This document shows, one piece after another, positions 45,848-56,160 of a DNA stretch of 64,000 nucleotides. The stretch covers positions 172,630,083-172,694,082 of the forward strand of contig NC_090323.1 of the NCBI RefSeq assembly GCF_040869045.1. The letters run 5' to 3'. How positions within the stretch are numbered: position 1 is the stretch's first letter; each line of letters starts with the position of its first letter. The notes under the pieces were generated by a model. That model made no database searches, was not told the DNA's origin, and saw only the letters and a program-made list of their open reading frames with translations. A program made the position numbers and the translations under genes. Origin of the DNA: Eurosta solidaginis. Lineage: Eukaryota; Arthropoda; Insecta; Diptera; Tephritidae.

Positions 45848-45935
45848 AAAATAAATACAAGGAGCGATAGCTTCCGAAGAGATTTTAGGCGAAGCTTCTC
45901 TCCTAATTTGCGTCGTGCTTTCTTTTTCTGTACTC
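45848..45935 (-). repeat. tRNA-derived SINE tail fragment
   Basis: 'AATAAATACAAGGAGCGATAG' and 'GAAGAGATTTTAGGC' with 'AATTTGCGTCGTGC' match the tail half of the 1090-1398 copy. The promoter head is absent. Confidence 0.6.
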
Positions 45936-45939
45936 GACT

Positions 45940-46728
45940 CTATGGCAAGACATCGGAGATATCTCCAAAAATGGTATGCTGGATATTTAATAGTGTTGTA
46001 AAGCCAATAGCCAATAGTCACCTATGCTTCCCTAGTTTGGTGGCAGAAAACCACGCAAAGAACGGCAAACGGCAAACGGCAAAACTAACCAAACCGCATA
46101 AACTAGTTTGCATTGGCATAATGGGTGCAATCAGAACGTCCTCTGCTGATGCACTTGGTGCTTTAGTGAGAATACCCTCCCTCCCTATTCTGATAGAGAA
46201 AGAGGCAACACTAGGCGCACTAAGACTTCAAAAATATTCGGAGTTGAAGCTAGGAAATATGATAGGTCATATGAAAGTAATAAGAAAATTTATAGGAAAT
46301 CCTACATCACAAATACGTGACGTAATATGCCCTAAGCTCAGAAGTGTCCATTATGTACAGAACCCACTGGGAAACAGGGAATCCTTATAATGACTCTGAC
46401 TCAGAGGTCTGGTTCACGGATGGATCGGAATTCGATGACGGAAGAACGGGAGCTGACATCTATCTTCAATAAATTGATACCAGTGGGATGCTACTCCACC
46501 ATATTTAAGGCAGAAACCCATGCAATAGAATTGTGCGGTAGAGAATATCTACGGAGAGTCTCATCCTCAAAGAGCATCTCCATTATTTCGGACAGCCAGG
46601 CGGACTTGCGTGCCTTGCAATCCTACACAATTACATCTAAGCTAGTCGATTACTGTATTGAAATCCTTAATGACCTGGGAGCCAAAAACAAGGTTTTGTT
46701 AGGACATAAGAAGAGTAGTAAAAAGTAA
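45940..46728 (+). pseudogene. LINE fragment: RT C-terminal region and RNase H domain
   Basis: Frame 1 gives 'LVCIGIMGAIRTSSADALGA' and 'EATLGALRLQK', the RT-RNase H connector typical of I/Jockey-group LINEs. The RNase H blocks follow: 'WFTDGSEF' near 46408 in one frame, then 'FKAETHAIELC' and 'ISIISDSQADLRAL' in ORF 46390-46728. A frameshift therefore lies between the first Asp and the Glu. It ends abruptly at the junction with the DINE-1-like element at 46729. The acidic residues are retained, but the gene is broken and truncated. Confidence 0.65.
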
Positions 46729-49700
46729 AGGGGTGTAACCGGACATTATATACACAGCTGAGAGCTTTGGAGACAAAATAACGGAAAATCACCATGTAGG
46801 AAAATGAACCCAGCGTAACCCTGGAATGTGTTTGTACGATATGGGTATCAAATGGAAGGTATTAAAGAGTAAAGGGAGTGGGCCATAGTTCTGTAGGTGG
46901 ACGCCTTTTCGAGATATCGCCATAAAGGTGGACCAGGGGTGACTCTAGAATGTGTTTGTACGATATGGGAATCAAATGAAAGGTGTTAATGAGTATTTTA
47001 AAAGGGAGTGGACCTTAGTTCTATAGGTGGACGCCTTTTCGAGATATCGCCATAAAGGTGGACCACGGGTGCCTCTAGAATGTGTTTGTACGATATGGGT
47101 ATCAAATGAAAGGTGTTAGTGAGTATTTGAAAAGGGAGTGGGCCTTAGTTATATAGGTGGACGCCTTTTCGAGATATCGCCATAACGGTGGACCAGGGTT
47201 GATTCTAGAATGTGTTTGTACGATATGGGAATCAAATGAAAGGTGTTAATGAGTATTTTAAAATGGAGTGGGCCTTAGTTCTATAGGTGGACGCCTTTTC
47301 GAGATATCGCCATAAAGGTGGACCACGGGTGCCTCTAGAATGTGTTTGTACGATATGGTTATCAAATGGAAGGTGTTAGTGAGTATTTGAAAAGGGAGTG
47401 GGCCTTAGTTCTATAGGTGGACGCCTTTTTGAGATCTTGCTATAAAGGTGGACCAGGAGTGACTCTAGAATGTGTTTGTACGATATGGGTATCAAATGAA
47501 AGGTGTTAGTGAGTATTTGAAAAGGGAATGGGCCTTAGTTCTGTAGGTGGACGCCTTTTCGAGATATCGCCATAAAGGTGGACCACGGGTGCCTCTTGAA
47601 TGTGTCTGTACGATATGGGTATCAAAAGAAAGGTGTTAGTGAGTATTTGAAAAGGGAGTGGGCCTTAGTTATACAGGTGGACGTCTTTCGAGATATCGCC
47701 ATAAAGGTGGCCACGGGTGCCTCTAGAATGTGTTTGTACGATATGGGTATCAAATGAAAGGTGTTAGTGAGTATTTGAAAAGGGAGTGGGCCTTAGTTAT
47801 ATAGGTGGACGCCTTTTCGAGATATCGCCATAACGGTAGACCAGGGTTGATTCTAGAATGTGTTTGTACGATATGGGAATCAAATGAAAGGTGTTAATGA
47901 GTATTTTAAAATGGAGTGGGCCTTAGTTCTATAGGTGGACGCCTTTTCGAGATATCGCCATAAAGGTGGACCACGGGTGCCTCTAGAATGTGTTTGTACG
48001 ATATGGTTATCAAATGGAAGGTGTTAATGAGTATTTGAAAAGGGAGTGGGCCTTAGTTCTATAGGTGGACGCCTTTTTGAGATCTTGTTATAAAGGTGGA
48101 CCAGGAGTGACTCTAGAATGTGTTTGTACGATATGGGTATCAAATGAAAGGTGTTAGTGAGTATTTGAAAAGGGAATGGGCCTTAGTTCTGTAGGTGGAC
48201 GCCTTTTCGAGATATCGCCATAAAGGTGGCCCACGGGTGCCTCTTGAATGTGTCTGTACGATATGGGTATCAAAAGAAAGGTGTTAGTGAGTATTTGAAA
48301 AGGGAGTGGGCCTTAGTTATACAGGTGGACGTCTTTCGAGATATCGCCATAAAGGTGGCCACGGGTGCCTCTAGAATGTGTTTGTACGATATGGGTATCA
48401 AATGGAAGGTGTTAGTGAGTATTTGAAAAGGGAGTGGACCTTAGTTCTGTAGGTGGACGCCTTTTCGAGATATCGCCATAAAGTTGGACCACGGGTGCCT
48501 CTAGAATATGTTTGTACGATATGGGTATCAAATGAAAGGTATTAGTGAGTATTTGAAAAGGGAGTGGGCTTTAGTTATGCAGGTGGACGTCTTTCGAGAT
48601 ATCGCCATAAAGGTGGACCACGGGTGCCTCTAGAATGTGTTTGTACGATATGGGTATCAAATGGAAGGTGTTAGTGAGTATTTGAAAAGGGAGTGGGCCT
48701 TAGTTCTGTAGGTGGACGCCTTTTCGAGATATCGCCATAAAGGTGGACCACGGGCGCCTCTTGAATGTGTCTGTACGATATGGGTATCAAAAGAAAGGTG
48801 TTAGTGAGTATTTGAAAAGGGAGTGGGCTTTAGTTATGCAGGTGGACGTCTTTCGAGATATCGCCATAAAGGTGGACCACGGGTGCCTCTAGAATGTGTT
48901 TGTACGATATGGGTATCAAATGGAAGGTGTTAGTGAGTATTTGAAAAGGGAGTTGGCCTTAGTTCTGTAGGTGGACGCCTTTTCGAGATATCGCCATAAA
49001 GTTGGACCACGGGTGCCTCTAGAATATGTTTGTACGATATGGGTATCAAATGAAAGGTATTAGTGAGTATTTGAAAAAGGAGTGGGCCTTAGTTATACAG
49101 GTGGACGCCTTTCAAGATATCGCCATAAAGGTGGACCACGGGTGCCTCTAGAATGTGTTTGTACGATATGGGTATCAAATGGAAGGTGTTAGTGAGTATT
49201 TGAAAAGGGAATGGGCCTTAGTTCTATAGGTGGACGCCTTTTCGAGATATTGCTATAAAGGTGGACCAGGAGTGACTCTAGAATGTGTTTGTACCATATG
49301 GGTATCAAATGAAAGGTGTTAGTGAGTATTTGAAAAGGGAGTTGGCCTTAGTTCTGTAGGTGGACGCCTTTTCGAGATATCGCCATAAAGGTGGACCACG
49401 GGTGCCTCTTGAATGTGTCTGTACGATATGGGTATCAAAAGAAAGGTGTTAGTGAGTATTTGAAAAGGGAGTGGGCCTTAGTTATACAGGTGGACGCCTT
49501 TCGAGATATCGCCATAAAGGTGGACCACGGGCGCCTCTTGAATGTGTCTGTACGATATGGGTATCAAAAGAAAGGTGTTAGTGAGTATTTGAAAAGGGAG
49601 TGGGCCTTAGTTATACAGGTGGACGCCTTTCGAGATATCGCCATAAAGGTGGACCACGGGTGCCTCTTGAATGTGTCTGTACGATATGGGTATCAAAAGA

Positions 49701-51016
49701 AAGGTGTTAGTGAGTATTTGAAAATGGAGTGGGCCTTAGTTATACAGGTGGACGTTTTTCGAGATATCGCCATAAAGGTGGACCACGGGTGCCTCTAGAA
49801 TGTGTTTGTACGATATGGGTATCAAATGGAAGGTGTTAGTGAGTATTTGAAAAGGGAGTGGGCCTTAGTTCTGTAGGTGGACGCCTTTTCGAAATATCGC
49901 CATAAAGGTGGACCACGGGTGCCTCTAGAATATGTTTGTACGATATGGGTATCAAATGAAAGGTATTATTGAGTATTTGAAAAAGGAGTGGGCCTTAGTT
50001 ATACAGGTGGACGCCTTTCGAGATATCGCCATAAAGGTGGACCGCGGGTGCCTCTAGAATGTCTTTGTACGATATGGTATTCAAATGAAAGGTGTAAATG
50101 TGTATTTTAAAAAGGAGTGGGCCTTCGTTCTATAGATGGACGCCTCTTCGAGATATCGCCATAAAGGTGGACCAGGCGTGACGTAAGAATGCGTTGTTTC
50201 TAAAGTTATATTTTCGTCAATAAACCAATCCAATTACCATGCTTAATTCCTTTTTTCGTATTTGGTATAGATTTATGGCATTTTTTTAATTTTTCGTAAT
50301 TTTCGATATCGAAAAATTGGGCGTGGTCATAGTCGGATTTCGGCCAATTTTAATACCAAAATAAAGTGAGTTCAGATATGTACGTGAAATGAAAAAGGGC
50401 GGACCACCGATATTAAATTTTTTGTAAAAATTTGACCAAAATTTTTTTTTTTTTTAAGTGGGCGTTTTCGTCATCCGATTTGGCTAATTTTTATTTAAAA
50501 CACATATAGTAATAAGAGTAACGTTGCTGCGAAATTTCATTATGATATCTTCAACAAGTTCCAAATTACAGCTTGCAAAACTTTTAAATTACCTTCTTTT
50601 AAAAGTGGGCGGTGCCACGCCCATTGTCCAAAATTTTAATAATTTTCTATTATGCGTCGTAAGGTCAACCCACCTACCAAGTTGCATAGCTTTATCCGTC
50701 TTTGGTAATGAAGTATCGCATTTTTTCGGTTTTTTGAAATTTTCGATATCGAAAAAGTGGGCGTGGTTATAGTCTGATATCGTTCATTTTAAATAGCGAG
50801 CTGAGATGAGTGGCCAGGAACCTATATACCAAATTTCATCAATATACCTCAAAATTTACTCTAGTTATCGTGTTAACGGACAGACGGACATGGCTCAATC
50901 AAATTTTCTTTCGATACTGATGATTTTGATATATGAAAGTCTATATCTATCTCGATTCCTTTATACCTGTACAACCAACCGTTATCCAATCAAAGTTAAT
51001 ATACTATGTGTGCAAA
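46729..51016 (-). mobile_element. DINE-1-like element copy H6, largest, 5' end replaced
   Basis: On + it opens with GGGGTGTAACCGGAC and ACACAGCTGAGAGC (degraded hairpin and subterminal motif). The array comes next, then the core from 50190, a short GGACAGACGGACATGG block (50877-50892) and the 5' part to 'AAAGTTAATATACTATGTG'. There it meets the LINE, so the usual CTCAACTGAGTAT end is missing. The array-proximal half of the core seen in H1-H4 is also largely missing. Confidence 0.75.
46800..50190 (-). repeat. about 26-unit, 130-bp satellite-like array inside H6
   Basis: 'GATATCGCCATAAAGGTGG' recurs every 128-130 bases across 3.4 kb. Several variants (ACCACGGGTGCCTC, ACCAGGAGTGACTC, CAGGGTTGATTC) alternate. 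Five-monomer blocks starting at 47181 and 47829 are near-identical, a 648-bp higher-order period. From about 47680 on, many monomers lack one T in CCTTTTCGAG and are 129 bp, which opens a reading frame by chance. Confidence 0.9.
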
Positions 51017-51073
51017 GCGGTGGTTGTTGTTGCTTTGTAGCAATGTTTCGCTCCGTCTAATAGGTGCGACCGA

Positions 51074-51812
51074 TCACAAATTGTCTTCAGTATCCTCTAA
51101 CGGTAGTCCAAGGAAACTTGTTGTTTCGACAGGGGTGGACCATAATGAAAGGGGTGTTAGAGGCGTTCGTTCCACCGTATAATTAAAGAGATGGTTGGTG
51201 TCATGTGGGGACACATTGCAAGCGGGGCATACATTCTGTATTTCGGGGTTGATTCTGGATATGTAAGAGTTTAACCTGTTACAGTATCCCGAACGAAGTT
51301 GAGCCAGTATGCGTTCTTCTTCCGCAAGTTTCGGGTACTGTTCCCTGAGTACTGGATTCACCGGGAAATTCCCGGCATAAAGGTCCTACGCCTGTTTGTG
51401 GAGTTCACCAAGGACCTGCCTGTTTTTTTTTGCTTCACACGGCTGAGTTCTCAGGTGCCGTATTTCCTCAAAATGCTTACGGAGATGACTCCTTAAGTCC
51501 CCAGGCGGTGCTGGCTCATCAATCAGATGTCTGTTGGGATGCCCAGGTTTCTGGGTATTTAACAGAAACTGTTTGGTTAGCATCTCATTTCTCTCCCTGA
51601 TGGGGAGTATTCTCGCTTCATTATGTATATGGTGTTCTGGGGACATAATAAGACAGCCCGTGGCGGTTCTGAGCGCAGTAATTTGGTAGGCCTGTAGCTT
51701 CTTCCAGTGGGTAGTTTTTAGGCTTTTCGACCATATAGGGGACGCGTAACACGCAAGTGGCTGACCAATTGCTTTGTATGTGGTAATGAGCGTTTCTTTG
51801 TCTTTTCCCCAA
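51074..51812 (-). pseudogene. LINE C-terminal region with zinc-like motif
   Basis: Three frames hold 'LLTTY...IGQPLACYA'-type thumb sequence, 'MSPEHHIHNEARILPIRERNEML' and 'LAQLRSGYCNRLNSYISRIN' (abbreviated). They are followed by CPACNVSPHDTNHLFNY, in which the last Cys of the C-x2-C...H-x4-C pattern is Tyr. The terminal frame stops at 51074. Confidence 0.7.
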
Positions 51813-52149
51813 GTACTGCCAGCAAGGGATTTAAGGATTTTATTCCGGCTTTGGATTTTCGGAACAATTGCGGCTGCGTGCTCACCAAAATGTAGATATC
51901 AGGATCTAATCGTCACAGGATCTAAACATCACACCCAAAATTTTGGGGTATAGGACAATCGGTAGCGTAGTGCCATCGACGTGGATGTTCAAAATGGTCG
52001 ACATTTGGGACGTCCAAATTGTAAATAAGGTCGCGGATGATTTAGTCGGTGATAATGCCAGTTTTCGCGAGGCGAAAAAACTGGAGAGATCAGGGAGGTA
52101 GCCGTTTATTCTGTTGCAAAGTTCATCGAATTTTGGCCCGGGCCTGTGG
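51813..52149 (-). pseudogene. LINE RT thumb/connection segment, frame-broken
   Basis: Minus-strand translation shows 'NRINGYLPDLSSFFAS', 'ILNIHVDGTTLP' and 'PKILGV' in changing frames between the palm and the C-terminal part. A duplicated 'AGGATCTAA' piece lies at 51901-51926. Confidence 0.55.
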
Positions 52150-53095
52150 CTATAGTTTTGATATGTTAAAAATTAAACAAAAGTGGGGAGAGGACACCAC
52201 CTGTGGCACCCCTTGTTTAATTCTTCTTGGCTTTGATATTTCATTTCTGAATTGCACCCGTGCCTGCTGACCACCAAGATAATTTGCGGACCACCTTTTA
52301 AGACATGGGGGAAGGGTACACCCTTCCAGGTCTTGCAGTAACGTGCCATGGTTGACCGTATCAAAAGCTTTTGATAGGTCTAGCGCTACGAGTACTCTTC
52401 TATGGTGGGGCTTCTGGTTTAAACCACAATTTATCTGGGTGCTAATGGCATTTAGCGCGGTGGTGGTGCTATGGAGTTTTCTAAAGCCATGCTGATGACA
52501 GGCTAGCTGCAAATTTGCTTTGAAGTGGGGAGCAAAATGACTTCAAGCGTCTTGGCTCCTGGCGATAGGAGAGATATCGGGCGATATGACTCTCCTATGT
52601 TAGCTGGTTTCCCAGGCTTTAGTAGCGAGACCACCTTGGCCATTTTCCATTTTTCGGGTATGAAAAAGTTGGAAAGAGCCAGGTTGAAGACATGTGCTAA
52701 ATATTTGAAGCCCTTTTTCCCTAGGCTTTTAAGCATCGGCATGTCTATTCCTTCTGGGCCCACTCCTTTGGATGGTTTAGCATGACCGATGGCATCCCTA
52801 CCTCGGTGATGGTAATTGGTGACGCGCTGAACTTATGTTTACGTGCGTGTCTGTTGGCCCTCCGTCTATTTTGGTCGACCATAGAATGCATTATATATTG
52901 TCGGCAGAGGGCGCTCGCGAATTTTTTCGCATCCGACAGAACTTTGTCGCCAAAGGCAATGGAAACTTTGTCATTGTGCCTAGACGGATTCGATAGGGAC
53001 TTTACAGTGGACCAAAATTTACCTACACCGGCAGAGAATTTACAACCGCTTAGGTACTCCTCCCATTTCGCCCGCTTGTGTTCATCTACAAGCAA
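52150..53095 (-). pseudogene. LINE reverse transcriptase domain, motif C lost
   Basis: The order is a linker ('WSTVKSLSN'), 'FIPEKWKMAKVVSLLKPGK' and 'SYRPISLLSPGAKTLE' (RT blocks 0-2, 52550-52700), 'VALDLSKAFDTVNH' (motif A, catalytic Asp present), and 'RIKQGVPQ' (motif B). After motif B the sequence passes almost directly to 'ATGPGP...ELCNRINGYLPDL' downstream of where F/YADD should be, so the catalytic pair is absent. Two frameshifts separate the pieces. Confidence 0.75.
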
Positions 53096-53257
53096 TCTGA
53101 TGCATTGGTTTATATCCCTTATTTGGCGGTCCCCGGGATCGAGCTGTCTTATAAGGTCACGTTCTCTCGCTAAACTTGCTGCCTCTGCCGGGAAGTGGGG
53201 CCGAATTTCGGGAATTCTACCGGCGGGAATGAAACGAGCCGAAGCAGATTCAATGAC

Positions 53258-54223
53258 CTAGTGGAAAGCACGCTCCCCTTGGCGGGCATCAGTCGGGATA
53301 GGGAGGGCAGCAAAGCGGTTGCCTGTAAAGGATTTGTATTCGTCCCACTTTCCTTTTATAAAGTTAATGAAAGTGCGTTTTTCTGCGACGATGAAATCGG
53401 CGGGACGCCAAGCGAAATAAGTATAGGCAAGTGGTCGGATGCCAATGTTACCATCGGCAGCCAGTTGACGCAGTTTACGAGTTCTGCGCTCACCATTGAA
53501 ATATCCTGCGAACTGTGACGGCTTCCTACCATACGTGTGGGGACGTCTCCGTTTATAGTGCAGAACGTCTTTTCTTCTATTTGATCCTAACATCTCACCC
53601 CTACTGTCCATCCGCAAGTTTGAATGCCATAATAGAACGTCTTTTTTCTATTTGATCCGCTAACATCTCACCCCTACTGTCCATCCGCAAGTTTGAATGC
53701 CATAGATAGTGATGGGCATTGAAATCGCATAAGATAATGCGATTATTTCCAGTGAGTACGCCGCTGACATCAGGGCGGTATCCACTTGGGCAACAAGTGA
53801 CAGGTGGTATGTAGATGTTGATGATTTCTAGATTTGCATCGCCCGACCGGAGAGATAATCCTTGACGTTCTAAGACACTCTCCCTGCTGTCGATATCGGG
53901 ATCAAATATATGATATTGCACAGTGTGGTGTATGATAAACGGGAGGCCACCTCATTATACCCAGAACAGGTCTCCAGTGCAGATTTTGATTTGAGTTTAG
54001 TCTCTTGAATCGCAGCAGTGCGGATGTTGTGGCGCTTCATGAAGTCGACTATCTCCGTGATCTTCTCAGTTAATCCATTACAGTTTAACTGCAGAATTCT
54101 GAAGTGCATAGGGGGAGACGTCGTCACTCTGGGAGTAAGTGACGGGTGACTACGCCTGGGTTGTGGAAGGCCAGAACGCGATTGCTGTTGAGGACCTGGG
54201 ACTAGGCGTCCTTGGGTAGGCAT
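53258..54223 (-). pseudogene. LINE APE-type endonuclease, fragmented
   Basis: Three overlapping frames carry it. 'FRILQLNCNGL' and 'IRTAAIQETKL' (first catalytic blocks) are near 54000-54115. 'LEIINIYIPP' and 'CDFNAHHYLWHS' are near 53700-53840, with the conserved Gly of GDFNAHH changed to Cys. 'FIVAEKRTFINF' follows near 53380. A 72-bp tandem duplication (53562-53705) sits just after the DFNAHH block. The SDH block is not recognisable. Confidence 0.7.
53562..53705. repeat. 72-bp tandem duplication within the LINE
   Basis: 'AGAACGTCTTTTCTTCTATT' at 53562 is repeated at 53634 with two small indels. The two copies are otherwise nearly identical. Confidence 0.8.
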
Positions 54224-54503
54224 TGGAGTACCCGGTGTATTTGGGTATGCGGCCAGGCAACATGGCGCAATGAAATCCGTCGGGGGGTTGCCGTCGCGGA
54301 GACCAGAACATCTAGGAAAGTGGCACCGTCCATGGCAGGAGCTGCATTGGGCGGTTGTCGCAAACGTATATATTATGTGCTGGCAAACGGTGCAAAGGGA
54401 GGTAGGGACTAAGAGTCTGTTTCCCTGACCTACCCAATTGCTGCCGGAAAAGAGGGGGAAAGAGGACGGGGGCAGGGACTGATGGTCGGCATTGCTCCCG
54501 ACT

Positions 54504-55043
54504 CTACAATGGAGATTGTAGGTATGAGTTGGAGCAGCCGTGTGAGTTGGTGGCGCCGTGGGCGCGAGAAACAGCGGGTACTTGTTGTGGCTTGCTGAGC
54601 TGCGGGGCTGCTGGAAGGTAGCGAGGGTCGGTAAGGCGCAGACTACGGGACGTCCTAGGATGTGAACAGCAAGGAGCCATAAAAGATTTATAGAAGTTAC
54701 GTGGACGTCTGGTTTTGGGGTCTAGCCCAGAACAACCTGTCTGATGCAACCATCCCTTACATGAGACACACTGACAAGAGTATGACCGTCCTAAAAAGAT
54801 TCTTTTCCGGCAGATGCAGCAAAACCATTTCTCAGGACCGGGTTCAGGAGACGGACCCGGATTGGGTTCGATGCCTTCCCGGAGCAAGAGAATATGGAGC
54901 ATTCCCGCTGCAAGGAGATGCTGGGAGGATGACAATTTGTGGGAGGGACGCAACAAATTAAATGATGTTACACTGAAATGGCAGTGCTTGGTCGGGAAAA
55001 ATTCCGAGTCGCTCCGGTACATAGAACCGACGGCCTTGGGAAG
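54504..55043 (-). pseudogene. LINE N-terminal segment: 2A-like motif then PHD-type finger
   Basis: The open frame shows LLLREGIEPNPGP, with the 2A-like octet GIEPNPGP encoded at 54852-54875. A Pro-rich link follows, then a Cys/His cluster C-x2-C ... C-x-C-x2-C ... H-x3-C ... CC (about 54655-54821) of PHD type. 2A-like peptides before or inside LINE proteins are known from several animal and trypanosome non-LTR elements, and PHD fingers occur in CR1-like ORFs. The classical Asp of D-x-E-x-NPGP is Gly here. The frame ends before the endonuclease, so continuity is lost. The upstream 35 codons of the same frame lie outside the LINE. Confidence 0.65.
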
Positions 55044-55390
55044 CGGGAAGCGGGGGTCACGCCCATTTTCAAAATTTGTTAGAGTTTTTTGTTGAATGTG
55101 ACTAAAATGGGGTACATTTTGCTTCAAGTTAATAATGCAAATATTCAATTTAAATTCCTTTGTTATGCATTATGGAAAGCGCATGCATGATTTGCAAAAG
55201 GTATTGGTTCGCAACCCATTGAAATTTTTGGTCTTACCAATTCATATGGCCAATATGTCAGTACTCCCCCAAACATTTGGGGAGATTTTATGCCGCTACA
55301 ACAAAAAAAGCAGAAGATTAATGAAAATGAATTTGTATCTGTATTTTTCAACAACATATTTTGGTTTGAATAGTCCTTCTCAAACATCCA

Positions 55391-55650
55391 CTATTGGACG
55401 TATATTCGACAGCTACTGTTAAGGAACTGCTCACTACTTTCCTCTTCAGAAATTACAGGCGCTATTTCTCTTAATGCTACATTCCTTTGTTCTGAGGAAT
55501 ACGGATGCTTACGGCGTAGATGGTCATTTAAATTTGATGTGTTTCCAGAAAATAACATTCTTTTTTGCATATATGACATTTAACTGCATTGCCATTTTTG
55601 GTCAAAAACTCCCAAATGGAAGTTCTCTTCAATCCAGGCCGCGTTACAAA
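55391..55650 (-). pseudogene. BED-type zinc finger of a hAT transposase, fragment
   Basis: 'KCHICKKEC' (C-x2-C) and, one frame away, 'GNTSNLNDHLRRKHP' (H-x4-H) form a BED finger, the usual N-terminal DNA-binding domain of hAT transposases. An acidic tail 'PVISEEESSEQ' follows. A frameshift lies between the Cys and His pairs. No catalytic domain is found nearby. Confidence 0.6.
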
Positions 55651-55924
55651 TATCTCTACACAATAGTTAAAAGCACTTAATCAGTTAAAAATTTAAAATA
55701 ATTGCCACGCTTAAAACGTTTGTCGATTGGGTTGAATTATGCTAAGCGTTAAAATTTATTTAATACCTTTTTAATTGAGAACTGACATGTGCACACTAAA
55801 AATTTAAATAGAACGAACGATTAAAAAAATAGTAATGTATGAATTTCGAATGACTATCGAATGAATGATAATGAGGGAACTATTGGATAACTCGATGGTT
55901 TTCATTCGATAGTTCCCAACGCTA

Positions 55925-56160
55925 GTGGTTCTCGTCCGATTTCGATTATTTTCAACACGAATCTATTCTAGGTCCAGATAAGCTCGTGCACTAAATTTGG
56001 TGAAGATATCTCCATATTTGCTCAAGTTACCGTGTGAACGGACGGACATGGCTTAATGATATTTTTTTGCGATGCTATCTCGATTCCTTTATACCTGTAC
56101 AACCAACAGTTATCCAATCCAAGTTATAATACCCTTTGTACAAGTACAGCTGGGTATAAA
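55925..56160 (-). mobile_element. 5' end of the second DINE-1-like subfamily
   Basis: 'GTCCGATTTCGATTATTTTC', a short GGACGGACATGG block at 56038-56049, 'TATACCTGTACAACCAAC' and the end 'ACAAGTACAGCTGGGTATAAAAA' match H5. No array or 3' end is attached. Confidence 0.6.

Larger units (their letters stand above)
51022..55046 (-). mobile_element. Jockey-like LINE, nearly full length, inactivated
   Basis: From 5' to 3' on the minus strand it carries: an N-terminal segment with a 2A-like motif and a PHD-type Cys cluster, an APE endonuclease, a reverse transcriptase, a C-terminal CxxC...H zinc-like domain, a 3' UTR of about 40-50 bases and a (CAA)n tail at 51022-51034. The tail side lies in H6. 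The 5' side abuts DINE-1-like core sequence (GGTCACGCCCAT at about 55053). Numerous frameshifts, a deletion over RT motif C and a 72-bp duplication show that it is dead. Clade is judged from domain order and motif style and is not certain (Jockey or CR1-like). Confidence 0.8.

Noticed and set aside
49391..49798. 135-codon repetitive ORF with 43-residue units
   Set aside because: It is produced by 129-bp monomers of a non-coding transposon array. It lacks an initiation context, and the frame breaks at every 130-bp monomer.
52525..53518. Several + strand ORFs of 86-159 codons over the LINE
   Set aside because: They are antisense shadows of the minus-strand EN and RT domains.
55853..55915. Short inverted repeat (GGGAACTAT ... 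ATAGTTCCC) as a terminator or MITE
   Set aside because: A stem of about 9-12 bases with a loop of some 25 is common by chance at this scale, and no duplication or element ends are seen.
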